NCBI RefSeq assembly: GCF_025567045.1 | Contig: NZ_JAOQJK010000008.1 | Location: forward strand, 62,001 to 126,000 | Source of the DNA: Barnesiella propionica | GTDB lineage: Bacteria > Bacteroidota > Bacteroidia > Bacteroidales > Barnesiellaceae | Direction: 5' to 3' | Length of the DNA: 64,000 nt | Part shown: positions 43,848 through 54,294 of the stretch, piece by piece | Numbering within the stretch: the first letter of the stretch is position 1 | How the letters are laid out: each line of letters opens with the position of its first letter | Made by a program: the position numbers and the translations under genes | Notes under the pieces: generated by a model | What the model was told of the DNA's origin: nothing | Seen by the model: the letters and a program-made list of their open reading frames with translations, nothing else | The model's database searches: none

Positions 43848-43952
43848 ATAGTGTTCATTAATATGGATGAGCTATACCATTAAAAATGGTGTATATATAC
43901 AAAGTAAATGATATTTTATTAATATCGTTTCATACGAATGAATAAAAATAGC

Positions 43953-43984
43953 AAAGCGCGGCTCTTCATCGGAGGCCGCGCTTT
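43953..43984 (-). terminator. gyrB terminator
   Basis: AAAGCGCGGC / GCCGCGCTTT stem (43953-43962, 43975-43984), 12-nt loop, followed on the minus strand by TGCTATTTTTATT; 20 bp after the gyrB stop. Confidence 0.85.
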
Positions 43985-44003
43985 ACGCTATTAATAATTT
44001 AGT

Positions 44004-46052
<2,049 letters not shown>

Positions 46053-46064
46053 TCATAACGCAAA

Positions 46065-46092
46065 CAAAGTTACGAAAAAAAGTTGAAATCAA
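46065..46092 (-). promoter_or_regulatory. Probable gyrB promoter
   Basis: Minus-strand TTG (46090-46092), 17-bp spacer and TAACTTTG (46065-46072), about 105 bp before the ATG at 45959. Confidence 0.5.
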
Positions 46093-46142
46093 GAAGTAAA
46101 ATGAAGTTTTGTTTTGCAAGAAAAAGGAGGGAAATAATATAT

Positions 46143-46171
46143 AAAAAAGCGTTGAATAAATAATTCAACGC
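46143..46171 (-). terminator. Terminator after tRNA-Glu
   Basis: GCGTTGAAT / ATTCAACGC stem (46149-46157, 46163-46171), 5-nt loop, then a TTTTTT run on the minus strand. It starts 2 bp after the encoded CCA of the tRNA. Confidence 0.85.
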
Positions 46172-46175
46172 CTGG

Positions 46176-46247
46176 TAGCCCATAGGAGAATCGAACTCCT
46201 CTTTCAAGAATGAAAATCTTGCGTCCTAACCGATAGACGAATGGGCC
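46176..46247 (-). tRNA. tRNA-Glu (anticodon TTC), downstream copy
   Basis: 72-nt cloverleaf on the minus strand: acceptor GGCCCAT / ATGGGCT with discriminator A, anticodon stem CAAGA/TCTTG with loop TTTTCAT (anticodon TTC), and T-loop GTTCGATTC. Bases 46173-46175 encode the 3' CCA. It is 46 bp after rpsT and directly before a terminator, so it is the last member of the tRNA-rpsT-tRNA unit. Confidence 0.95.
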
Positions 46248-46293
46248 ATCGTTATAATGAGCATATGCTATTGCATATTGCCAATAGGCCGTA

Positions 46294-46545
46294 TTACAAT
46301 TTATTTACGTGTAAAGCCAGCTTAGATTTCAGATTTGAGGCTTTGTTTTTGTGGATAACGTTCTTTTTAGCCAGTTTATCCAACATAGAACTTACTTTAA
46401 CGTACATAGCAGCAGCATCCTCTTTTACAGTGGTAGCACGCAGTTTTCTAACGGCGTTTCTTGCTGTTTTCGCATAAAATCTGTTACGTAAGTTTCTAAC
46501 CTGCGTTTCTCTGATCCTTTTTTCTGATGATTTGTGATTTGCCAT
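46294..46545 (-). CDS. rpsT: 30S ribosomal protein S20
   Basis: 83 residues, typical length and composition: [52 protein letters not shown]. It binds 16S rRNA in the body of the small subunit. Flanked on both sides by identical tRNA-Glu genes and expressed from the strong promoter at 46711-46741. Confidence 0.96.
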   Translation of the reverse strand: MANHKSSEKRIRETQVRNLRNRFYAKTARNAVRKLRATTVKEDAAAMYVKVSSMLDKLAKKNVIHKNKASNLKSKLALHVNKL

Positions 46546-46582
46546 CGCAATTATCTCCTTTAATTTTGTCAGTTATTTATTG

Positions 46583-46654
46583 TAGCCCATAGGAGAATCG
46601 AACTCCTCTTTCAAGAATGAAAATCTTGCGTCCTAACCGATAGACGAATGGGCC
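46583..46654 (-). tRNA. tRNA-Glu (anticodon TTC), upstream copy
   Basis: Same 72 bases as the copy at 46176-46247, base for base. Here the three bases after the discriminator read CAA, not CCA, so the CCA must be added enzymatically. It is 37 bp upstream of rpsT and about 57 bp downstream of the promoter -7 box. Confidence 0.95.
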
Positions 46655-46710
46655 ATTTGGGGCGAAAGATCTTACTGTGATTATAAGAGTGCTTTCTTGA
46701 AATGCGAGTG

Positions 46711-46741
46711 CAAATATAGAGGTGTTTTTTGAATTGACAAA
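46711..46741 (-). promoter_or_regulatory. Promoter of the tRNA-Glu/rpsT/tRNA-Glu unit, full consensus
   Basis: Minus-strand TTTG (46738-46741), 19-bp spacer, TATATTTG (46711-46718): identical in boxes and spacing to the hup promoter. Confidence 0.75.
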
Positions 46742-46829
46742 ATTTTTGATTGAAAAATATTATTTTTACCGTCGTTTTTGACTGTTATTTTATTCTTAAT
46801 GCTTATTAAACACAGGTTTATATAACATT

Positions 46830-47222
46830 TCATTTTTTCATTTCCCCTAAATACGTTTCCAAAGCATGTGTCGAAATCATAAGTTCGCGTATAGATAAGA
46901 ATAATGAAAGGATAAGACAAAGTAACGAGACGCCGAAAGTAATGACTGCTGTGATGCGCCAGTGTATATATAAGAACAGCATACAGATAACACTTGTCAA
47001 TAAGCTGCTTATTCCTAATATTTGCATACTTCGGGTGAGGTATAATCTTCGGGTAAGATTGTCTATCTGTGTTGCGGTGACGATACTGGGATTTGTGTCA
47101 TAATCTTTTTTCAGGGTACGTACTACCTGTGCATATGACAGGAACCGATTCGTATAGGCAAGCATGATAAGAGATACCGCCGAGAATAATAACGAGGGTG
47201 TGGTGAGGGTGAGTTCTTCCAT
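46830..47222 (-). CDS. DUF2721-family membrane protein
   Basis: 130 residues from the ATG at 47222 (MEELTLTTPSLLFSAVSLIM). A longer frame from 47309 would add a non-conserved hydrophobic stretch and is less likely. Layout is TM1 (about 8-25), a cytoplasmic linker with the family marks LAYTNRFLSYAQVVRTL and QIDNLTRRLYLTRSMQILG, then TM2 and TM3 (about 67-115). Function is unknown; the family is widespread. It is divergent from recO. Confidence 0.8.
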   Translation of the reverse strand: MEELTLTTPSLLFSAVSLIMLAYTNRFLSYAQVVRTLKKDYDTNPSIVTATQIDNLTRRLYLTRSMQILGISSLLTSVICMLFLYIHWRITAVITFGVSLLCLILSLFLSIRELMISTHALETYLGEMKK

Positions 47223-47323
47223 TGTGTAATAATTTATTAATAATAAAAGGGGTAATATATCTATTTTGTTCTGTGGGAATGAAAAAAAGAATATAGGGTA
47301 TTCCGTCATTCATCCGGAACGAT

Positions 47324-47331
47324 TATTTTTG
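47324..47331 (+). promoter_or_regulatory. Probable recO promoter (-7 element)
   Basis: TATTTTTG fits TAnnTTTG and ends 19 bp before the ATG at 47351. Confidence 0.42.
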
Positions 47332-47350
47332 CAAGATAAATAAAAATGTG

Positions 47351-48076
47351 ATGCTGGAAAAGACAAAAGGCGTAGTTTTGCATACATTCGCATATAACGA
47401 TAAAATCTCTATTTCTCATGTTTATACCGAGAAATATGGGAAAATGTCCTATATGCTTCCACAGGCCCAGGGGAAAAAAGCAAGGGCATTACGTACCCTT
47501 TTTATGCCTTTTTCATTGTTGGACATGGATGTAGAGACGAAACCGGCACGAGAGATACAAAGGATACGTGAAGCGCGTATCTGGTTTTCATTACCTTCGA
47601 TCCAGTCCGATCCTGTAAAGAATGCTGAAACTTTGTTCTTGACAGAATTATTGGTCCAGGTATTAAGAGAGCCGGAAGCAAATCCTTCTTTTTTTTCTTT
47701 TCTGGTTCGTTCGGTGCAGTTTTTCGATATGATAGAAGAAGGCAAGGCTAATTTCCATTTGTGTTTTCTTTTGCAATTAACCGGTTTTCTGGGTTTTAGC
47801 CCGAATACGGATGAATATGTTCCGGGATCAAGATTTGATATGCTTAACGGTGTATTTACTGATAGGTTACCGGATCATCCGTACTTGTTAGATGTGTCCG
47901 AATCGTTATCGTTCATGCAGCTAATGAGAATGGATTTTTCTAACTTTAAATATTTCCACTTTTCCCGGGAACAGCGCAGAAATATTCTGGAACGTATTTT
48001 GGTATATTATCGATTACATCACCCCGGTATGCCGGAATTGAAATCTCCGGAAATTTTAAAGGCTTTGTTTGACTAA
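47351..48076 (+). CDS. recO: DNA repair protein RecO
   Basis: 241 residues. Start ATG at 47351 (MLEKTKGVVLHTFAYNDKIS) rather than the GTG one codon earlier. The N-terminal OB fold has the RecO pattern KYGKMSYMLPQAQGKKARAL; a helical C-terminus follows (FLLQLTGFLGFSPNTDEYVP, ILERILVYYRLHHPGMPELK). Loads RecA on SSB-covered DNA together with RecR in gap repair. No Cys4 zinc knuckle is seen in the C-terminal part, unlike some orthologues. Confidence 0.92.
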   Translation: MLEKTKGVVLHTFAYNDKISISHVYTEKYGKMSYMLPQAQGKKARALRTLFMPFSLLDMDVETKPAREIQRIREARIWFSLPSIQSDPVKNAETLFLTELLVQVLREPEANPSFFSFLVRSVQFFDMIEEGKANFHLCFLLQLTGFLGFSPNTDEYVPGSRFDMLNGVFTDRLPDHPYLLDVSESLSFMQLMRMDFSNFKYFHFSREQRRNILERILVYYRLHHPGMPELKSPEILKALFD

Positions 48077-48089
48077 ACCTTTGAAGGGC

Positions 48090-48120
48090 TTTGCTGGTAT
48101 GGATTTTTATTGTACTTTTG
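48090..48120 (+). promoter_or_regulatory. tRNA-Arg promoter, full consensus
   Basis: TTTG (48090-48093), 19-bp spacer, TACTTTTG (48113-48120), starting 14 bp after the recO stop and 16 bp before the tRNA. Confidence 0.72.
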
Positions 48121-48135
48121 CGCATACATTTTGAC

Positions 48136-48207
48136 GCCTCTGTAGTTCAATGGATAGAATCGCGGTTTCCTAAACCGTTGATCCGGGTTCGATTCCCGGC
48201 GGAGGTA
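48136..48207 (+). tRNA. tRNA-Arg (anticodon CCT)
   Basis: Cloverleaf from GCCTCTG to CGGAGGT plus discriminator A. Anticodon stem GCGGT/ACCGT with loop TTCCTAA gives anticodon CCT, reading AGG. T-arm CCGGG-TTCGATT-CCCGG. The next bases are CTA, so CCA is not encoded. Own promoter and terminator. Confidence 0.93.
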
Positions 48208-48210
48208 CTA

Positions 48211-48250
48211 ACGGGTATTACCATCTCACATTCGGTAATATCCGTTTTTT
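48211..48250 (+). terminator. tRNA-Arg terminator
   Basis: 12-bp stem ACGGGTATTACC / GGTAATATCCGT (one G-T pair), 11-nt loop, T-run 48245-48250. Confidence 0.85.
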
Positions 48251-48270
48251 AATTCATATAAGAGGGTATA

Positions 48271-48304
48271 AAAAAGGGAAACCGCATATGCGATTTCCCT
48301 TTTC
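48271..48304 (-). terminator. secDF terminator
   Basis: Near-perfect hairpin AAAAGGGAAA-C-CGCAT / ATGCG-A-TTTCCCTTTT with one internal mismatch, 17 bp after the secDF stop. Confidence 0.8.
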
Positions 48305-48320
48305 GTATGTAAGTTTATAT

Positions 48321-51305
48321 TTATTTTTTGCTGGTCGCTTCTTTTGAAGCTTTTCTCTCAATACTTCTTTTTTGTATAGAATATGCCAACGGGGTAGCAA
48401 CATATAAAGTTGCACATGTCCCGATGATAACACCGAACAACATCGCAAATGTAAAGCTGCGGATCGTATCACCACCCAGGATAAATATACAGAGCAGTAC
48501 GATTGCTGTCGTACTTGATGTATTAATAGTACGTGGTAATGTACTGTTCAACGCTTCATTAATTACCGAACCTCTGTCCCGTTTAGGATAAAGATGAGTA
48601 ACTTCCCTGATACGGTCGAACACAACCACGGTATCATTTACAGAATAACCTATTACCGTAAGAATTGCTGCAATAAATGACTGGTCGATTTCCATTGAGA
48701 ATGGCAAGATGCCGTAAAGCAGAGAGTAAAGTCCGATGATCATAAACGCGGTAAAGGCAACCGATGCCAGCGTTCCGATACTGAATGATATATCGCGGAA
48801 ACGCAGCAGGATATATAATGCCATGGCGATCAATGAAAGTATTACCGCCCAGAATGCTCCGGTTTTTATATCGTCTGCAATACTCGGTCCCACTTTTTGA
48901 GTACTCATTATGTTTTCTGCTTTGAATTCATCCTGAGTTTTGTCTCCGATTTTACTCTTAAGTCCGTTATATAATTTAGTTTCAATTTCTTTGTCTATGT
49001 TTTCATCATTCTCAAGAATGCGGTAGTTGGTAGAAATACGGACTTGATTATCAGTTGTAATAGTAATGACCGATAATGAGCTGCCTTCGAAAGAAGGTTT
49101 TAACATATCGGCTATTTCAACAGTGTTTACCGGCTGATCGAAGCGTACGATATAGTTACGTCCTCCTGAGAAGTCGATACCTTGATTGAGACCTCTTATT
49201 CCCAATGAGATAGTGCTCACTAAAATCATGGCTAATACTATCCCGTAACCAATCTTGCGGAATCCCAAGAAATTAATGTGCGTATGGGCCAAGAAGTTTT
49301 TAGATAGAGCAGTAGTGAAGGTGACATTTTTAAACCAACCTTTGTTAGTGCCTGCTTCAAAAATAAGGCGTGTAATAAATACAGCCGTAAAGAAAGAAGA
49401 CAAAATACCGATGATAAGTGTAGTTGCAAAACCTTTAATCGGGCCGGTTCCGTATATCAGCAGGATGAAGCCGGTGATAACGGAGGTCAGGTTTGAGTCG
49501 AAAATAGCTGAGAATGCATTTTTGTAACCGTCGGCAATTGATGATTTTAGATTTTTACCTAAACGAAGTTCTTCTTTGGATCGTTCGAAAATAAGCACAT
49601 TGGCATCGACGGCCATGCCTAATGAAAGAACTAAACCGGCAATACCGGAAAGGGTAAGTACCGCTTGTAGCGATGCCAGTATCCCCATTGTGAAAAATAA
49701 GTTCAGGATTAATCCTAAATTGGCTATAATACCCGGAATTACACCGTACATACTTATCATATAAATCATCAACAAGATAAGAGCTACGGCAAAAGAGATG
49801 AGTCCGCTTTGGATAGCCTCTTGTCCCAATGACGGGCCAATAATATCTTCTTGAACTATACTAACGGCTGCGGCCATTTTACCCGATTTCAGTACATTAG
49901 CCAAGTCTTTCGCTTCTTCAGGAGAGAAACCTCCGGTGATTTGAGAACTACCGCCAGAAATCGCTGTATTAACATTCGGGAAAGAATAAACTTGGTTATC
50001 CAATACGATAGCGATAGATCTTCCTATGTTGTCTCTGGTAAGTTTTTCCCAGATTTTAGCACCTTCGGCATTCATGCTCATACTTACCACAGAACCTTGA
50101 AGCTTGTCAAAATCGTCCCGGGCATCGGTAATTACATCACCACCCAGTGGAGCTTTGCCGCCTTTGCTGGATTTTAAAGCGATCAACTGATAATAAGTAT
50201 CTTTTTCGTCGATAGCTTTTACGGTCCAACGGAAAATAAGATCGCTAGGAAGTATTTCACGAACTTGTTTCATGCTGAGAAGACGGTTTATTTCCGCTGT
50301 ATCGTTGCGGTGCGCTATACCGGCAACAGGACCTGCTTCGGAAACATGCTCGAAGTTGAGAAGAGAGAAAAGCGGATTTTGTTTTCTCATCAAGTCTTTG
50401 CTTTTTTGATCTGCGTTATCTGCCAGTTTATTTTTCAGATCGGCCATTGCTTTTGTCGTATCTGTATTGGCAGTTTCGGCAACGACTGTTTCTTCAACAG
50501 CAATTACAGCTGCTGTATCTGTCGCATTCGTTTCGCTACTTGCTTCTATAAGAGCCAGCGCGTTATTAGCAGCCTGGAGTTTATTGAAAATCTCGCCTAA
50601 ACGGTAAGTTTCCCAGAATTCCAAGTTAGCACTTCCTTGTAGTAGTTTACGAACACGTTCAGGTTCCTTGATGCCGGGAAGTTCCACCAGAATACGTCCG
50701 TCTTTTTCAAGACGTTGTATATTAGGAGCAACTACACCGAAACGGTCGATACGTGTACGAAGTACATTATATGAATTGTCGATGGCACTGTTCAGTTCAT
50801 TGCGTAATACATTGACTACCTCATCGTTACTTGAGTTAGGAGCAATTTTGTCTTTTAACTGATAAGTACTGAAAATAGCTGCGAGCTTAACGTTCGGATC
50901 AAGTTTTTTGTACTCGCTGAGGAATGAGCTGATAAAATCCTTATTGTCCGCCTGGTTTGCAACGGCAGCAGCAATTGCCTTGTTGAAGTTAACGTCCGGG
51001 TTATTATTTGAGAGAGACTTGAGTACGTCCGCTACAGATATCTGTAATGTTACGTTCATACCACCTTTGAGGTCAAGTCCCAGACCCACTTCCATTTCAC
51101 GGCACTGTTGGTAGGTATAATACCACCAGTAAACTTTTTCGGTAGAGATAGAGTCGATGTATTGTTTATATTTCACGGGATCACCGTTTGCATATGCTTC
51201 TGCCTTTTTATTGTAATGTCTTGTGACCAATGAAAAGGAGAGATAGAACAAACAAACCAATGAAAGTAATACAGCAACGACTCTGATAAATCCTTTGTTC
51301 TGCAT
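48321..51305 (-). CDS. secDF: Protein translocase subunit SecDF (fused)
   Basis: 994 residues: SecD and SecF joined, as usual in Bacteroidota. TM1 at about 8-26. The SecD half has VGLGLDLKGGMNVTLQISVA, a large periplasmic P1 domain, then a five-helix block with GLVLSLGMAVDANVLIFERS. The SecF half (from about 670) has LNQGIDFSGGRNYIVRFDQP and SVNDTVVVFDRIRE, the proton-path Asp regions. Uses proton motive force to pull preproteins out on the periplasmic side. An Ala/Thr/Asp-rich insert at about 255-300 in P1 looks flexible. Monocistronic. Confidence 0.97.
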   Translation of the reverse strand: MQNKGFIRVVAVLLSLVCLFYLSFSLVTRHYNKKAEAYANGDPVKYKQYIDSISTEKVYWWYYTYQQCREMEVGLGLDLKGGMNVTLQISVADVLKSLSNNNPDVNFNKAIAAAVANQADNKDFISSFLSEYKKLDPNVKLAAIFSTYQLKDKIAPNSSNDEVVNVLRNELNSAIDNSYNVLRTRIDRFGVVAPNIQRLEKDGRILVELPGIKEPERVRKLLQGSANLEFWETYRLGEIFNKLQAANNALALIEASSETNATDTAAVIAVEETVVAETANTDTTKAMADLKNKLADNADQKSKDLMRKQNPLFSLLNFEHVSEAGPVAGIAHRNDTAEINRLLSMKQVREILPSDLIFRWTVKAIDEKDTYYQLIALKSSKGGKAPLGGDVITDARDDFDKLQGSVVSMSMNAEGAKIWEKLTRDNIGRSIAIVLDNQVYSFPNVNTAISGGSSQITGGFSPEEAKDLANVLKSGKMAAAVSIVQEDIIGPSLGQEAIQSGLISFAVALILLMIYMISMYGVIPGIIANLGLILNLFFTMGILASLQAVLTLSGIAGLVLSLGMAVDANVLIFERSKEELRLGKNLKSSIADGYKNAFSAIFDSNLTSVITGFILLIYGTGPIKGFATTLIIGILSSFFTAVFITRLIFEAGTNKGWFKNVTFTTALSKNFLAHTHINFLGFRKIGYGIVLAMILVSTISLGIRGLNQGIDFSGGRNYIVRFDQPVNTVEIADMLKPSFEGSSLSVITITTDNQVRISTNYRILENDENIDKEIETKLYNGLKSKIGDKTQDEFKAENIMSTQKVGPSIADDIKTGAFWAVILSLIAMALYILLRFRDISFSIGTLASVAFTAFMIIGLYSLLYGILPFSMEIDQSFIAAILTVIGYSVNDTVVVFDRIREVTHLYPKRDRGSVINEALNSTLPRTINTSSTTAIVLLCIFILGGDTIRSFTFAMLFGVIIGTCATLYVATPLAYSIQKRSIERKASKEATSKK

Positions 51306-51371
51306 GTGATTAATTAGTTTATGATTTTATATTAATTGTTCTCAATAATTTTACGTATTTTTATCAAGGTG

Positions 51372-51404
51372 CAAATATATATTTTTTTTTCTTTCGATTA
51401 GCAA
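51372..51404 (-). promoter_or_regulatory. Probable secDF promoter
   Basis: Minus-strand TTG (51402-51404), 22-bp spacer and TATATTTG (51372-51379), 66 bp upstream of the ATG at 51305. Confidence 0.5.
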
Positions 51405-51520
51405 TTATCCCCGATTTATTTGTTGTTTATTCAGTATTAATATACAGATGTGGCAGGTATATGGTGGATAATCGTACTTTTTTGTATCTTTACGGTTTCA
51501 AAATCTTATGGTAGAGTGAA

Positions 51521-53488
51521 ATGAAAAATTTCAAAAGTTATTCCGGTTTTCGTGGTTTTGTATGGCTTTGGGTCGTTTTTGCGGCTTGGCTCATATCTTC
51601 TTGTGCCAATATAGCCCGTCCGGGGGGAGGACCTAAGGACGTCGATCCGCCTGTTTTTATCCGGAGTCTTCCCGAACCGAACGCCGTGAATGTTAACAAA
51701 AATAAGATTGAGATATATTTTGACGAGATTATTCAGGTAGAAAAACCATCGGAGAAGATAATTATTTCGCCTCCTCAAAGGGAAATGCCCGATATTAAAA
51801 CGTCGTCCCGGAAAATAACGATAGAGTTAAAAGATTCGTTGTTGCCGAACACGACCTACACGATAGATTTCGCTGATGCCATTGCAGATAATAATGAAAA
51901 GAATGTATTGAATAATTTCTCTTATTCTTTTGCCACCGGAAATACGATAGATTCTTTACAGATATCGGGAATTCTTTTGAATGCTGCCGATTTGGAACCT
52001 GTGACGGGTATGTATGTAGGTTTGCATTCTAATTTGGATGATTCCGCTTTTCATAAGTTGCCTTTTGAGCGAATTGCCAGTACAGATGCTTTGGGGCATT
52101 TTACGATACGGAATGTAGCACCGGGAAGTTACAGGTTGTTTGCCCTGAAAGATTTGAACCGCGATTTTAAATTCGATAACCCCAGTGAAGATATAGCTTT
52201 TTATGATAGTATCGTCATACCCAGGGCAGAAGTGAAGATACATATTGATACGATTTGGGCAGATAGCGTAACGATCGATACGATCATACCGCATCGGCTT
52301 ACTCATTTTTATCCGAATGATATTTTGTTGAGCGTTTTTAATGAAGAATTCAAATCGCAATATCTGGAAAAAAACGAACGTAAAGACCGTCGGCGTCTTG
52401 ATCTTTATTTTTCGGCACCGGCCGAATCATTGCCTGTTTTAAAACCTTTGAATTTCGAACAAGATGACTGGTTCGTTTTAGAGAAGAGTTCTCATAACGA
52501 TACATTGCAGTATTGGATAAAAGATTCGTTGGTATACAATATGGATACATTGTTGTTTGCTGCTGAATATTTGCGTACCGATTCGTTGCAGCAGCTGTCG
52601 ATGTTCCGGGATACCTTAAAATTTATAATGAAACCGGTTCGAGTACCTAAGGTTAAGAAAAAAGATGAGAAAAACGATACAATTCCTCCTGTTGTATTGT
52701 TGAATATGTCCCCGGCTGTTCCTCCTGTTTTGGATATTTATGCAGGTTTGTCTTTTTTGATGGGGGAGCCTGTTGACGAATATCATCCTGAAATGGTACA
52801 TTTAGATCAAAAACAAGATACTTTATGGGTACCTGTAGAGGGATTTTCCCTGTCTCGCGATTCTTTGCTTGAAAGGCGTTTTCTCCTGAATTATAAGTGG
52901 AAACCGGGTACGGAATATCAGGTACGGATTGATTCCACTGCTTTTGTGAGCATATACGGACCACATACAAAAAGTTATGTACAAGCCTTTAAAGTGAAAT
53001 CGCTGGAAGAGTATTCCAATTTATATATTGCTGTCCACGGTACAGACGACCCTGCTGTAATGGAATTACTTAATAGTTCGGATAAGGTGGTGCGGAGTGT
53101 TCCGGTAAAAAAAGGCGGTGCGGAATTTATGTATTTAACTCCCGGTATATATTATGCGAGGTTATTTCTGGACCGGAATAACAATGGAAAATTCGACACC
53201 GGGAATTATGATGCGAAGCGTCAACCCGAAGAAATGTTTTACTATAATCAGAAATTGGATTTAAAAGCGAACTGGGATGTGGAACAAGATTGGGACATTT
53301 ATGTTTTGCCGGTAGACCAGCAAAAGCCTGATGCAATTAAAAAGAATAAGCCCAAGGAAAAAACTCCGGTGACTGAAGAGAATGAAGAAGAGGATGATAA
53401 TTATAGTAACCAACAAATGAACGGATATGGATATGGTCAGCAAAATATACCGGGCCGGCAAAATTACGGCGGTAATTATAATTATTAA
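51521..53488 (+). CDS. Ig-like domain lipoprotein
   Basis: 655 residues. Signal peptide with lipobox ISSC (Cys28), then ARPGGGPKDVDPPVFIRSLP, which opens a Big_5/SbsA-type Ig-like domain (about 40-145; NKIEIYFDEIIQVEKPSEKI). A further beta-rich module follows (about 150-245, DLEPVTGMYVGLHSNLDDSA; RLFALKDLNRDFKFDNPSED). The rest is beta-rich without a named fold, with a second 'DRNNNGKFDTGNYD' element near 560. The tail is acidic, then Asn/Gln/Gly/Tyr-rich (NGYGYGQQNIPGRQNYGGN). Proteins of this layout are common in Bacteroidota; role in the envelope is unknown. Its last 62 bp overlap the DUF3108 gene. Confidence 0.82.
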   Translation: MKNFKSYSGFRGFVWLWVVFAAWLISSCANIARPGGGPKDVDPPVFIRSLPEPNAVNVNKNKIEIYFDEIIQVEKPSEKIIISPPQREMPDIKTSSRKITIELKDSLLPNTTYTIDFADAIADNNEKNVLNNFSYSFATGNTIDSLQISGILLNAADLEPVTGMYVGLHSNLDDSAFHKLPFERIASTDALGHFTIRNVAPGSYRLFALKDLNRDFKFDNPSEDIAFYDSIVIPRAEVKIHIDTIWADSVTIDTIIPHRLTHFYPNDILLSVFNEEFKSQYLEKNERKDRRRLDLYFSAPAESLPVLKPLNFEQDDWFVLEKSSHNDTLQYWIKDSLVYNMDTLLFAAEYLRTDSLQQLSMFRDTLKFIMKPVRVPKVKKKDEKNDTIPPVVLLNMSPAVPPVLDIYAGLSFLMGEPVDEYHPEMVHLDQKQDTLWVPVEGFSLSRDSLLERRFLLNYKWKPGTEYQVRIDSTAFVSIYGPHTKSYVQAFKVKSLEEYSNLYIAVHGTDDPAVMELLNSSDKVVRSVPVKKGGAEFMYLTPGIYYARLFLDRNNNGKFDTGNYDAKRQPEEMFYYNQKLDLKANWDVEQDWDIYVLPVDQQKPDAIKKNKPKEKTPVTEENEEEDDNYSNQQMNGYGYGQQNIPGRQNYGGNYNY

Positions 53489-54230
53489 TTTTCTGTTTTT
53501 TACAAGTGGGGCGGTTACTGCTTTTGCCCAGTGCCCTGTTAAGACGGATTTTAAAGATGAAATGTTGCCTTATGATGTAATATATCAATGGGGTATTCTT
53601 TGGAAGCGTGCCGCGGAAGCAAGTCTAAGTCTGGAAGTTTCCCCTCTCAATTACAAGTCTGTCCTTACTGCACGGACCCTTTCATTCGCCGATGCCATAT
53701 TTCCGGTGAGAGATACGCTTATATCGGTCATGAAACGCCAGGATATGGCTCCGTTATACTATGCAAAGATTGCCAATGAAGACGGAACGTACCGGAAAGA
53801 TGAAGTCAAATATATTTATAATGCCGGAAATTGTATTGGCGACATAACTTTATACAGGCCGAAAAGAAATGCAGTCGAGCATTATACGGCGGTGGTCGAG
53901 AATTGTGCGTATGACATGTTGAGTGTGTTTTATCTTATTCGTACGATCGATTTTGCCGGGTTTAAGATGAATCAGGTAATAGAAACGAAGATATTCAGCG
54001 GTAAGAGTGTGGAACATTTGAAAATAGAATATCTCGGTCGTACCATACTTAAACAAAATAAGAAAGAGTATAATGCCTATAAAATAGCTTTCCGTTTCTC
54101 GGACGAAAGCGGTAAAAAAGTAAGTGATAATATATGGGCTTGGATTAGTGAAGATGCTGGGCGCATACCATTGAGAGTCGAGGGTAAATTACCTATCGGT
54201 ACGATGAGAGCCGAATATAAAGGGTGGTAA
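53427..54230 (+). CDS. DUF3108-family secreted protein
   Basis: 267 residues. The signal peptide (about 1-35, basic KIYRAGK then AVIIIINFLFFTSGAV) is encoded within the overlap with the upstream gene, so the early start at 53427 or 53433 is needed. The mature part has DUF3108 features: LPYDVIYQWGILWKRAAEAS, YDMLSVFYLIRTIDFAG, YKIAFRFSDESGKKVSDNIW, and end IPLRVEGKLPIGTMRAEYKG. DUF3108 folds are lipoprotein-carrier-like beta structures of unknown function. Operon with the Ig-like lipoprotein. Confidence 0.85.
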   Translation: MDMVSKIYRAGKITAVIIIINFLFFTSGAVTAFAQCPVKTDFKDEMLPYDVIYQWGILWKRAAEASLSLEVSPLNYKSVLTARTLSFADAIFPVRDTLISVMKRQDMAPLYYAKIANEDGTYRKDEVKYIYNAGNCIGDITLYRPKRNAVEHYTAVVENCAYDMLSVFYLIRTIDFAGFKMNQVIETKIFSGKSVEHLKIEYLGRTILKQNKKEYNAYKIAFRFSDESGKKVSDNIWAWISEDAGRIPLRVEGKLPIGTMRAEYKGW

Positions 54231-54240
54231 ATAAATACAA

Positions 54241-54279
54241 AATGCCGCTTGAAGTTTTTCCTTCAAGCGGCATTTTTGT
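54241..54279. terminator. Bidirectional terminator between DUF3108 gene and cysS
   Basis: 14-bp perfect stem AATGCCGCTTGAAG / CTTCAAGCGGCATT (54241-54254, 54261-54274) with a 6-nt loop; T-runs follow on both strands. Confidence 0.9.
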
Positions 54280-54294
54280 TGAATAAAAGCCCGC

